From: Stemphylium vesicarium
Taxonomy: Eukaryota > Ascomycota > Dothideomycetes > Pleosporales > Pleosporaceae
DNA length: 64,000 bases
Direction of reading: 5' to 3'
Assembly (NCBI GenBank): GCA_004380135.1
Contig: QXCR01000065.1
Location: 62,001-126,000 of the forward strand
This document shows, piece by piece, positions 21,190 to 32,827 of this stretch (positions are counted from its first letter, which is position 1; each line of letters begins with the position of its first letter). The position numbers and the translations under genes were made by a program. The notes beneath the pieces were generated by a model. It saw nothing but the letters and a program-made list of their open reading frames with translations. It was not told the DNA's origin and ran no database searches.

Positions 21190-24100
21190 CTACTGGATGT
21201 CGAAGAGCTGCTTCAACTGCACAATAAGCTTCCACTCGTCCTGGCTAACATCGCTTCGGAAGAACTCCTTGAGCGTATCGATACTCTTCCTGCTGACAGC
21301 CGAGTAAAGCATATCATCTTCTTCCAGATGGCGACCGTACATGGGCTGACTGTTGGCTTCGATCTTGACGGCAACAGACGGTTGTCCCTTTTTGCAGATC
21401 TGCATAGGCTTGTGATCGCGCTCGATGGATGTACTGTGGATGGATTAGCAAAGAATGTTTGGCAAGAGAAAATGAACTTACACTCTTCCGAGCTGAACGA
21501 GCTCCCTGGTGCCGGTGGCGGCGTTCTTCTTGATTGCGCAGATCGGTGTTGTCATCCTTAATGCGCCTTCGGTAACATCGACACCGATGATGATGGGGTT
21601 GGTTTTGTTGAAGACAGCAACGGGCTTAAGGACGCAAGGGAACACGGCCAACATCTTCGACTCTTCCTTCCTTTGCTCTTCAAGCTGCTTCATGTGCGCC
21701 GTGAACTTGTCGAATAGATGGTAGATGATGTCGGCTTCAAAGATCTTGACACCAATCTCATCAGCGTAGGCTTTGGCTTCCTTGTCGACCTTGACATCGA
21801 AACACAACATGACGGCGTACTCCTTGGCCTTTTCTAACATGGTACCTGCACGCAGTACATCTTTTCTGAAGACAGGACCAATGGAGATGGTAGACACGGG
21901 AATCTTGGAGACGCGCAGGAATTCGAGAAGCGCTTCGAGCGAACCAAGGGTGGAGGCTTGGACGGAAACACCACGACCGGTCTTGGAAACCTTGCTGAGC
22001 AAGTGGGCCAGATCGCCCATAACTTCGTCCATGAGGTCTTCCTCGTCGTCATCGGGACCGACAACGAGCAGTCGTGAACCGGCAATAGCTTGGTCCAGAC
22101 CATCGGCAGCGATCTTGATACCCATGGCAGCCTTGACCTCTTTGTTGTGTACATACTGCGACTTTACGCGCAGTTCCTTCATCTCGGCGGGTGTTAAGAG
22201 CGCTCGGATATTCGTTACTATAGGTTCTGGATTACCACATAGCACGATCCGGTCGCCTTCGTGCAGAACACCGTTGGACAAGACAACGTCGATAGTCGTA
22301 CCGAGACCCTCGATGACCTTGACTTCAAGAACAGTACACTCGACCTCAGTAAGGTACATGAGGTTGTTTGTTAGGCGCTCTTGGGTAAGCTTGACGATGA
22401 GCTTAATCATGTCTGGAATACCTTCTCCAGTGTGCGCCGAAGTTGGGCATACGGAGACGTACTTGGACATGTTCTTGTTCTTGAAGAAAAGCTCGGAGTT
22501 GAATCCTTGTTCTTGCAGCTGAGTGCGAACAAAGTTCCATCGCTCTTCGAATTCGCTCTGGACGGATGGCTTCTGGAGGCTCAAACTGTCCTGGAAACCG
22601 TTGTTGTCAATCTTCTTCCAGCCGAATAGACGATCGATCTTGTTGAGAGCGACAATGAAAGGTGTTCGCCTGTCTCGAAGGAGCTTCATAGACTCGATGG
22701 TTTGAGGCTCAAGACCGTGCATAATATCGATGACAAGGATGGCAATGTTACAGAGCGAGGAACCACGAGATCGGAGGTTTGTGAAAGACTCGTGACCAGG
22801 GGTATCAATGACGAGAAGACCAGGTACGTTGAAGACGAAGTCGTTGTCCTTGTTGACGACGGCGGTCTTCTTCTGAAGTGCTTCGACAGGGAAGTAGGTG
22901 GCACCGATTTGTTGCGTGATACCTCCAGCTTCACCTTCCTGCACGTTGGTCGACCGGATCTTGTCGAGCAGCTTCGTTTTACCAGTATCGACGTGACCAA
23001 GAATACAGCAAATGGGAGATCGCAGGTTGTCTTTGGATCGTGCTGCCAAAGCTTCCTCGTGAGCTTGCTTCCTCCGTTCGGCAGCAGCAGCTTTGCGAGC
23101 AGCTTCAGCCCGCTGGGTGGCGGTTCCTTGCTCGTCTTCCGACGAGTCATCGCTGTCGTCTTCAGAATCTGAGTCCGAGCCACTGTCCTTGGTCTGTTCA
23201 GCTGCTTTCTGTGCCGCGGCCTTTTCTTCCTTGGCCTTCTTTTCGCTCGCCTTGCGCTCTTCCTCTTCGTCGGTATCGACATCCCAGCTGTCCTTGACGC
23301 CATCCAGCTCGTCGGCTTGCGCTTCCCAGTCGTCGGCAGAGTCGCCTTCCTCGCCCTTCTTTGCTTCAGCGTCTAGGCGAGCCTTCTCAGCAGCCTCAGC
23401 GGCCTTTGCGGCCTGCTCCTCGGCCAGTTTGAGCTCCTCCATCTTCTTGGCAGCCTCTTCGGCCTCACGAGCCTCCTTCTCCTTTTGGCTCTCGCCCTTC
23501 CTCTTCTTCTTGCGGTCATCATATACAGGCTTTTTCTTCTTGTCAGCCTCATCGGCGAGACCCGCGACCTTTGCGCCACCTTGTTCCAACAACTGCTGGA
23601 GGCGAAGCTCGTTCTTGGCCTTTGCTTCCTTCTGGGCCTTGGTCATGTATTTGCCCTCCTTCTTCAATTGCTCAATCTTCTCCTTCTCCTTCTGCTTCTT
23701 GAGAGCCTTGGCCTCATCTTTGCGCTTCTGCTCCTCTGCCTCTTGTCGCTCCAGCTCGAGCAGCCTCTCCTTCTCTTCGGCTTCGGCACGCGCAATCTCC
23801 TCCTCTCGCTTCTTGCGCTCCTCCTGCTGCTTCTGGAGGGCGGCCAGCGCAGGGTTGAGCTTCTTCTTCTTGCCGCCTGCAGCGGGGGCAGCATCTGGAG
23901 CAGGTGTAGCGGCGGCGGGCGCGGCGGCTTCTGGCTTGGACTCGGCGGGCTTCGCAGGTTCGGCCTTTGCAGGGCCGCTGGCCTTCTTCTTCGCAGCCTA
24001 GGATAACATATTAGTCAATGGTCGTGTTCAATACAGACGCATTAGCAGACGTACCAACTCCTTCTTTCGCTGTTTCTCCTTCTCCTTCTTCTCTTTTTCC

Positions 24101-24516
24101 TTCTCCGCCTTGGTCTTCACCCGCGGCGCTTCGTCATTCTTCTCCTCAGCAGGCTCCTCTGCCTTTGCAGCACCGCCCTTGCCCTTCTTCTTGCCGTAGT
24201 TTCCGGCAAAAACGTCGTCCTCATCATCTTCGCCGAAGCCCCCTTCCTGCGGCGCCTTGTCTTCGAAATCTCCATTGGCACCATCCACAGGCGGGTCTTC
24301 GCCTTCGACATCTGGGTTCGCGCCCTTCTTGTTCTTCTTCTTGCCGCGCTTCGCGAGCGCAGCCATCAGACCCCCACCTGCGACATCGTCGTCGACGGCA
24401 GCATCATCAGGCTGTGGCTCGGCTGCCGGGCTGTCTTGAGGCGCAACAGACTCGCCCAGCTCGGCCTCCCAGTCGTCGTTTTGCGCCTTCTTGTTGCCCT
24501 TCTTCTTTGGCGCCAT
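21190..24516 (-). CDS. FUN12: Translation initiation factor eIF5B (GTPase)
   Basis: Exons 24055-24516, 21482-23997 and 21190-21433 (minus strand) join to 1073 aa. eIF5B is the IF2-like GTPase that promotes 60S joining and positions initiator tRNA. Residues 1 to about 470 form the long lysine/glutamate-rich N-terminal region, with runs such as KTKAEKEKEKKEKEKQRKK, and are low in complexity. The G domain starts near 480: G1 GHVDTGKT at 488-495, a switch region with GGITQQIGATYF, G3 DTPGHESF, and G4 NKID. Domains II, III and IV follow, and the last exon encodes the C-terminal helix region ending KQLFDIQ. The join VTSIERDHK across the last intron matches the family. The N-terminal region is variable among fungi; the catalytic part is typical. 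Confidence 0.96.
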
Positions 24517-25271
24517 TGTGAGTGTCGTGTCGGAACGTCTGCACCCCAGTGGCCTGTATATGAAATCGAGGGGCTGTCAGCGTAAAGCGGCAGCGGCGGT
24601 GGTGATAGGGTTGCGAAAGCAGCAACTAGTAGACGGAGTGGTGGCTAACACCAGTATCAGTTAAAACTGGAGCCTAACAAGAACCCAGGTCCCGTGAGTC
24701 AAAGACTTCAACCAATAAAGGCCTGGACCGTACGTAAAAAGAGTGTTATGGAAATCTGGACCCAGAAAGCCGCGGCAAAGGCAAAACGCACACTCGAGGC
24801 TGCGAATTTCCGTTTGTGTTATCGATTGTTCTGTGTGGCGGCGGCGGGCGGCGTTGGAGGGGTAATTTGTGCACGCTCGGACCACCAAGCTGCGAAAGCT
24901 CGCTCCACGGGCGCCAATGGTGGCTACCATCTAGTAATGCAAAGGCAATCAATCAGGTTGTCGTGTTCAAGAACACAGTTGTCAAAATGAATGTTTCATA
25001 GCTAATCTCTCGCATCTCACGACGGTAAATCTACTCCAGTGTTTTCCCTTTCCCAATGCAAAACCAGTGTAAGGGACTACAAGTACACCGTGTCCAAAGC
25101 CCCCGATACATAAAACGCCCCGTCGAAATCAAACTCCGACCCAATGAGAGAATGCGGTGATTAGATGGTGATGATAGCAAAAGCCATGGCTTGGAACATG
25201 GCTGTCCTTTTAGACAACGTGTAGTCGTAAAGCATTCGCAGAACAAATCACAAAGCAATAGCTCCAAAGGT
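24517..25271. other. Intergenic region between eIF5B and class V chitin synthase
   Basis: It contains the leader and promoter of eIF5B and the 3' flank of the chitin synthase gene. Overlapping small frames show no domain, and no RNA gene is seen. Confidence 0.5.
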
Positions 25272-28200
25272 CTAGTATAGCTGACCACTGATGAGCAGTG
25301 ACTCGACAGCAGAGCCAATGAACTGCTTCTTGAGTGTGAGATCGCATCCGAATCTGTACAATTGTTAGTTCTGGTCATGGGAATGAGTCTTCGAAAAACA
25401 TACCTCTGCTCTAGTTCACCCTTGATCTGCTTCTTGGTGACGTTCATGAGATCGGACTTGGACAGAATGTCCTTGATTTCAATCAAAATGGCTTCGTCAC
25501 TTGGCAAGCTGGCCATCTCCATGCTGTCCATTCCATAGCCACTTTGAGCGACACTCAACCGCGAGTGGTTGTCGTAGCGGGGCAGGTTGAGGTGAGACAT
25601 GGATCGGGATGGTGGCATCCCTCCATACTCGGAGCCAGCAACGGACGCGCTTCCGAAAGGCTTCCTGGTGGCGTAGGTGTAACCGGAAACCTCTGAACGA
25701 TCGTCGCGGATGGTGTGCTGCTCCCACATCTCGGCCTGGTATTCTTCCCATCGCTTCTTCGGGATTACAGATGGGTCGAACTTGCCCTCGTCTGATACAA
25801 CGACCTTTTGGCCCTTTTCACCAGTGATAAGACGTGTGTTACCCCAGGAGAAATCGTCCATGAACCAGAAAGAGTAGAGAGGTAAACAGAAGGAGAAGAT
25901 GGGAGTAGCGAAGATGTAGATGATCATCCAACCAATCATCTCCCACTTTCGTCGGACGATGAAGATGATTGCTTGCAAACCATAGATCGCACCTAGAAGA
26001 ATAAACGCCGTAATGGGTACAACATCGGGTGTGTAGACAACGGTGTAGATGAGGTAACCGATGTAGACAACGATAACAGGCTGGACGACGGTAGAGAGCA
26101 GATCCATGAACACAATAAAGCGCATACTGAAACAACAGAAACCACACAGCTGCTGAAGCGGTATAAGTTCGACAAGGTTGTGCACAGTGGAGTTGATCCA
26201 GCGACGGCGTTGAGACATGAAGACGGACCAGCTGTCAGGCGCGACAGTCCAGGCATGAGCTCGCATCGTGTACTTGGTCTTGTACTTGGGGTGGAACTTG
26301 ATAAGCAACGTAGTCAAGAAGCGATCCTCTCCAAGATGCAACAAGTTCTTTGTGTGTAGCGTATCGACACGAATCTCTTGGTAAGCTTCAACGACCTCCT
26401 TGCTAACGAAGAGTGGCTTTCCAGACTCGGCAGCGCGGATTCGGTACATGGTGAAACAACCGGGAAGACAGGTGACAGAGCCGAATAAACTTTCGAAGGC
26501 TTTGGTCAGGTTGTGAGAGATGAAGTATTCGTAAACCTGCATCATCGTGACGAACGAAGATTTGGCGTTGCTAAGAGCGGTTTCACCACAGATAGCGAGG
26601 AGACGAGTGTCGTGAAGGAAAGCAGCGACGAATCGAGTGGCGGCATCGGGTGCGACTTCCGTGTCGGCGTCGATCTGCAAGAGGAACTCGTAAAACGTGG
26701 GGTTGACACCGATGATATTGCGAATCTGATGATGCATCTCGAGTTCCAACGGGCTCATCGGGAGGTTGTAATGCACACGGTTCAAGAATCGCATCAGGAC
26801 AATCTGAGAGTCACGCTTTCCTCGGTTACCAGGCTTCGAAACTTCAGAGGGCTTTCCGACCTTGACTATGACGAGGAAAGGCACGATGTGACCATGTACC
26901 TCGTATAGACCAGAGTAGCACTTGCCCATGTTGTGTTGACGTTGGCCTTCGCCCAAACTTTCGAAGCTCAATGGGTCGGGATCCGTAGCCTCCGGTACAC
27001 CAAGAATGTCGAGGACGATGCGAGGAGTAGGCTTGTCGTTACCTTGACCGATGATCATACCATCGCAGACGATGACCAAAAGTTTGCGCTTGTCGTCGTA
27101 CTTCATCCTAGCAGCAGAATCAATGGCGCGGCGCAGAGAATCTTCGTCTTCGGTGTAGGCGGGAACAGTAGCGATGATGAACTTGTCGATGTTTTCCGGG
27201 GCAGTCTTGCGACTGAATTGGAGAGCTGCAAGAAACTTGAAACCGATAATAGTGACCAAGAGAATAGAGATGGCAAGGAGGAAGTAGGTGGCAAACTGAC
27301 ACCTTGCCGAGTTTCTGGTGTCTACATCACCGACGTAGAAGAGGTTGTTGAGGCACGTCTCCATGTTCGACTTGGCCTGGACGTCCAAGGGGAGATTGTC
27401 CCAGTACTTGCTGATATCTTTACCAGCCTGCACTCGGAAGATGTCTACAACAGCCTCGTCCAGGAAATTGGTGTCCACGTTTGTGTTGTCCTTGGGTTCT
27501 TTGCCAATAGGATATTTGAGCTCGCGACCGCCCGGCATGTAGTCTGTGAGGTCGTATACCTTGCCGTGCATGTAAGCGATTGCGTTACTTTTTTCACCGA
27601 GAGTCTTAAGGTACTCGGGGCTGTAGCCGACACGACCCTTCATGTAGTTGGCCTTGAGGAACATCTGCTGCTCATACCACCAGTCAGGACGCGAGTCGTT
27701 GGTGAAAGTTCGGAAGTCGTGGTACTGGGCGTTCAAATCGGTGTTGCTGATGAGGTTGTTGACGCGAGAGTCGGTGTAGTTGGAACTCTTGTAGTTGAGC
27801 TGCACCGCATCGTTGATCCGCTCGCCATTCTTGTCCAAGCATAGGGCAGAGACTTGTACAGGGAAAAGATTGGTTGCATCCTTTCCTGCATACTTCTCCA
27901 GGTTCTTTTGTGGGACAATGCTTGGGTAATGGTGCGGGATGAAGTCGCCGAGATTGTAGACAACACCTCGGATGGCCACATATGCCTCGTTGCCGTCTTT
28001 GCCATTGTACGACGTGAGCTCAGCAGCGGAGTAAACATGTTGCGTCGGACAGATAACCTTGGGGAAACCTATCATAAGGAAGATGACGAAGGCACAACTC
28101 CACCAAATGATCATGTTGATAGCTAGCTTTTCACGCCACGCCATTCGGACGTCCTTTCGCTTGATCCGACCGATGAGTCGAATAGCAAAATCGGGAATGA

Positions 28201-30900
28201 GCCAGGTCATGACATAGACGATAAAGACCCATCTCTTTCGGCTGCCAGAGACTGGAACAGTTTCGACCTCTTCCAGCTTGGCGTCTTCAGCCTTTTCATC
28301 CAGGGCCTTTGGCTGCTCCAGGCCGTGGAACATGTCACCGTTGGTGATGCCCGAGGGAGCTTCTGAACGGGCATCAACGTCTCGAGCACCAAAGTAGGCT
28401 CCGTTCTTGTCATCGTAGTATGCACCGGGTGACGGCGAAAGAAGACCCGCTCGAACATCGCCAAACGATCGACCAGCATCTGGAGTGAGCAGGTTGTCGT
28501 TTGAGTCGCCAGGGCCACGAGCGTAAGGAGTGACGCCTGAGATGTTAGCAATCTCAAGCCAGCACTTCTCGCTCAAGAATACACCAGTAGCGCCAACGCG
28601 GACTTCGTTCTCCCGCCATGGCTTCTGGTCGAGAACCATTTCGGCCTTCTCCTTGTCGCTTCCCACGATGGCGAGGTCGGTCTGAGCAAGCCCAAGGAAT
28701 TCAGCAAATGGCATGAAGATACTGTAGTCAGCGACACGAAGACGCTGACTGATCTCAGCAATACCGAGTGCTTGAACTTGTTGGCGAACGCACTTGCTGT
28801 CGAACTGGTTTGCGATCCTGCGGTCGTTGGGCTTCAGGCAGAAGACAAAGTAGGCATTGGCCTTGCGCATAGTCGATTCTATGGTTCGCAGGGAGCTGAT
28901 GAATTGACCGGCAGCTCCCGTCTGCTTGGGTGAATCGCCCGGCTTCTTGGTTCCCGAGACGTTGCTTTCCGCATCGCTAATAGCGTCTTCATCGAAAACG
29001 TTCAATTGACGTCCGAAACGTCCAGTCTTGTCAGCCTTCCGCTTTGCCATGCTGGGTTGCCTGGTAGGCTTGGAGCTGACAGTAGCTTGGACAATGGTAG
29101 ACTTTTCCTTGGGATGCGACATCTTTTGCAGTGCCTCTTGACCGAAGAGCTGCTGAATGAAAGGAGCCTGTGCGGTCTTGAGCAGATGCATCATGTCACC
29201 GGAGATGAGCTCAGCGTTCTCCTCCAATAGGCCCTCGACGCTATAGTCTACATCGCCAGTAAAGTGGCGAATGGTGAAGGTAGGCGAAGTGTTTGGTGTT
29301 GGGAAGTTGCTTCCGGGCTGCACGGTGGTGAGACTACCAGGGACGATGGCCTGATTCTTGCCGTCGAAACGCTTGCGGATTGCCTCGAGGAACTGCATGT
29401 CGGTCTTGCCACGGCGCATTTGGTCATCAAGAATGCTGAGGAGGCCGTTACCCGGCTTCATCAATCCCGTCTTGACTGCGGTGTTGTCGTAAAAGGCCAT
29501 GGGAGGGAGGGTGATCTCTTCCGCCTCAAGTTCCTGGATCTGACGCTGGAAGAAGCTCTCTTGGCAGAAGGATATCAGAGATTCGTTTGCCGTGTTGTTG
29601 AGCAGCTGGTCAAGAGCTGAGCCTGTGGCGGCAAAATTGGCGAAACCGGGGAAATCGACCATGGATACGGTGTTGGATATATGCTCAGAGGGTACAGAGA
29701 TTCTGGAATTCATCTGCTCCATGACCCAGGTGACGAGAAGCGAATAGAGTGAGCGAGCAAGTTCATCTGCGTTGGCTCGCGCGCCCTTGGGATCCAGCAT
29801 GACGGTGACGCGTTCTCGGTACAGGGTCTTGGACTTGTAGCGCAGGCTTTGCTCCAGATCAGGGATGGAGACACCAAGGAACTGTGCAATGGGAACCAGC
29901 GCATCCTTGTTCTTGACCATAGTGATGGATTCACCACCTTCATGGGAGTAACCGCCGCTCTCATCGGGTGCGGGTGTCGTGTTTTGGCCCATCTCAAACT
30001 CGAGCTGACCAATGTGCAAGATAGTGGCCATGACCTCGCATATGCCTGCAATGCTCTCTTTGCCAAATTCAAGCCTGCGGAGGGCGGTCTTGAAATCAGC
30101 AAAGCCCTTGGTGTCGTCGATGCCGACCTTCAGCTGTGTAGGGTGACCGAGGTACCGCCACCTCTTGCTGGCGCCAAGTGAGGCGCGGTTGTTTGAGCCA
30201 TCGCCACCAACTGCATCGAGTGATAGATGCTTCTTCTCGTTGATGCTGGTGCCAGCGAGAAGGTAGTACAGGACATGGTAGGTACGCTCTCCGGTCGGGA
30301 CCGAAGCGATCCGGCTGCGTTCGAGACGGTGTGCGAGGAACTGGGCACCGAGGAGGGTGGCGTGGTTGGCGGTCGCGGTATTATACTGGAGCTCTAATAA
30401 GAGACCAGACTTGGAGGCCTGCGGGGTAGTGAGGGACTTTGTGGTGGTGAATGCATCGAAGATAAAGTTGGCGTGCTCGATCTTCTTGGAGAGGGGTGTC
30501 GAGGAGTATGAGAGGAAAGACCTCAGCATGTGTCCGCGAATGGTAGTCTTTCCGGAGCCAGACTCGCCACTGTGTTGTGTTAGCCTATAAGTCAAGGCAT
30601 TGATTATGGTGATGCTTACAGGAAAACAATAGCTTGGTCTTCAGAGCGCTGTCCAAGACGCATGTAGGCCCTTTGCGATAGATCCTCGGCGGCTTGGTGG
30701 GCACTGCCCTCCTTGCCGCCATCTACGCCTAGACTGGAGTCGGTGCAGGTATTGATGGCGACGATGCCTTGTGATGAGAGCGAAGCGATGGGAAGATGTG
30801 CATGGTAGCGGCTGGCAAGAGCTGATGTCAAGCCCGTGTCGTTTTGCTGGTGTTGTGGCAGCGACGGCAGTGAGGGGTTTTGGAGGGGGTTGGAAGCCAT
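25272..30900 (-). CDS. csmA: Class V chitin synthase with myosin motor-like domain
   Basis: Exons 30620-30900, 25404-30569 and 25272-25353 (minus) encode 1842 aa. The enzyme polymerises UDP-GlcNAc into chitin at hyphal tips and septa. The first intron interrupts just before the motor P-loop GESGSGKT (about 95-102). A switch-II-like DFPGF and a full head domain to about residue 780 follow. Membrane segments flank a cytochrome-b5-like fold near 940-1010 (VYSAAELTSYNGKDGNEAYVAI); a second b5-like stretch lies near 1085. The catalytic glycosyltransferase-2 part carries QIDADTEV, GEDRFLTTL (about 1508) and the signature QRRRW at 1547-1551, then a membrane bundle. The C-terminus is a DEK-type domain ending SAVESLLISGQLY. 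It is head to head with the class VII gene. Family, length and motifs all agree. Confidence 0.96.
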
Positions 30901-32827
30901 GATGGGCAGACGCGTCCCCGTGGGAGCGTGTAACGATAGTTGGTATCAGAGGAATAGCAGTCGCAGGATGAATTGATGTCTGGCCGGATGTGGAGTTCAC
31001 AGGGTCCCGGTTGTAGGGCTGGTGAGAGGCGGACGGACCAGAAAAACAAGTGCAGCGCAACGAGCTGGACGAGACGCGAGGAAAAGAGAACTACAATCAG
31101 CGAATGTGGTAAAGGGTTTACAAACGAAGGTAAAAGATGTCCAGAGCCGTTGGCGTTGGCAGTTGCAGCAAAGGGGTCTGAATGCTGTCTGCTCTGGAGC
31201 CAGAAAGCATGGGGCTACGATGCTTCTAGCTCACTTCGCCCGCCGCCGCACCAGCCGACTCTTGGTGCGTGTTGACTAGGAGACGCAGCGATCACGAAAA
31301 GGGGGCGCAAAAATAGAATAGAATACGCAGAAGCGGGCTATTGCCTCGGATCCGCGCGCATGGCTCCACCCGTCTGCTTATTGATGACAGCAAAGAAGCC
31401 TCTGCGGAGCCTTTCCATCCCCTCGTCTCGTAACAGCAGCCCACCAGCACAATGGCACACGGCGCTGTCGGCACAGAAAAAAAAATTACAAAAGCTGAAA
31501 TCTGGGAGACATAATTCGTACATGGCGCTTGTTTGCCCAGGCGGCGCGCGGGACTAGCACACCACCACCATGGCGCGCTGCAACAGAGCCAAACAATGCA
31601 TCCTAGTGTTCGCAGCGGCGGGAACCATGACTGCTGCATGCATGCTTCAATGCACTAACCGTAGAGGGCGTATCGATTGCGCGGCAGCCCTCCAGTACGC
31701 CGTCTATGTGTCTCGCGACCCGCCACTGTCATTCTCTCGCCAGCCGTCAGTCAGCATGAGGTATGGGTATGCTCGCGTGAAGACGTTGAGAGGGCACTAG
31801 AATCTATCGAGGCCCACCGCTCCGCCGTCTAAAGCTGCGGGAAGGCTGTGTTACATGACTTCACGACAGGACAGACGCTTGAGTAGCGTCCGCCCGCATT
31901 GGGAGCATTGGATCGGGGAAGCACAGGAATTGATTTTCTCCGAGGTGCCCGGTGTCAGCGGAAGTTGAAATTATTTCGGCGTGATTTGCTGCAGTTGAAA
32001 CAGTCGTCGGCATGACAGATTGGGACTAGATGAAGGGGAGCCCAAGTGGATATTGGGATGCGCGCTCTGGTACTGCACCGCTCCACCAGCCCCCCTGCCA
32101 CATTACAAGCCTTCACCCATGGGCGGAAGCGATCTCCACAGACCCAGCTGGCCTGGCCAGCCTTCCACGCCACGGGTCCCTTATCGATAGACGACCGATC
32201 TGGCGTCCAGGCAGCATGAAATCTCCGATGTTTTGCAGTTGATGCCGTGCACACAAAGCCCTGAGGAATAAACGTTGAAAACAATAAACCAGCTAAAAAT
32301 AGGGGCAGCCCTCTCATTCACGCCACCCGCTCGTATTGCAGGTCCATCGGGCGGGTGCTGCAGCTGGTAGTGGCCACAAAAACCAAGACTCGCCATCCAT
32401 GTCCGGCTGGTATTGTCGCATTGATGCTGTCTCGCCCCGGTATTAGTCGTCTACTAAACCTCCCTAAGCCTTGCCGCACCATTCCACTTGCGGCTGGGTG
32501 AGAATCGACGGCGCCCTGAGCCAACAAACATCACTGCACTGCTGCTCCCAGTCTGCGTTCGACGAGCCTCTCGTTGCGTGCGTTTTGTTATTTCTCCATA
32601 CAATCGTTTAATCACTTCACTCGCTATAGTGCCTTTTGCTGCATTTCGGCAGAGGTTGTAATCGCTTTCCCCCCTCGTTCATCCCATAATCGTCCCACTG
32701 TTGCCATCAGTCCCTGGCACCCGGGAACTACCACCGACCTCGACACGCAGCAACACCTGGCGAAGACTCGTTCTAGCATCGACGCCCACACATCCACCGA
32801 AGGGGCGACCCGCCTCAGCCCGCAAAT
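30901..32827. promoter_or_regulatory. Shared upstream region of two divergent chitin synthase genes
   Basis: The 1927 bases lie between the ATGs of the class V gene (minus) and the class VII gene (plus). No believable gene lies inside, so both promoters must sit here. The last 300 bases before 32828 are pyrimidine-rich. Head-to-head pairing of these two classes is known from other Pezizomycotina and is thought to permit joint control; specific sites cannot be named by eye. Confidence 0.7.

Noticed and set aside
23093..24001. A 302-codon plus-strand frame made mostly of Ser, Ala and Phe
   Set aside because: It is antisense to the Lys/Glu-rich N-terminal region of eIF5B, whose AAG/GAG codons read backwards as CTT/CTC-type and TCC-type codons.
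26933..27844. A 303-codon plus-strand frame
   Set aside because: Antisense shadow of the class V chitin synthase; no domain and no independent promoter space.
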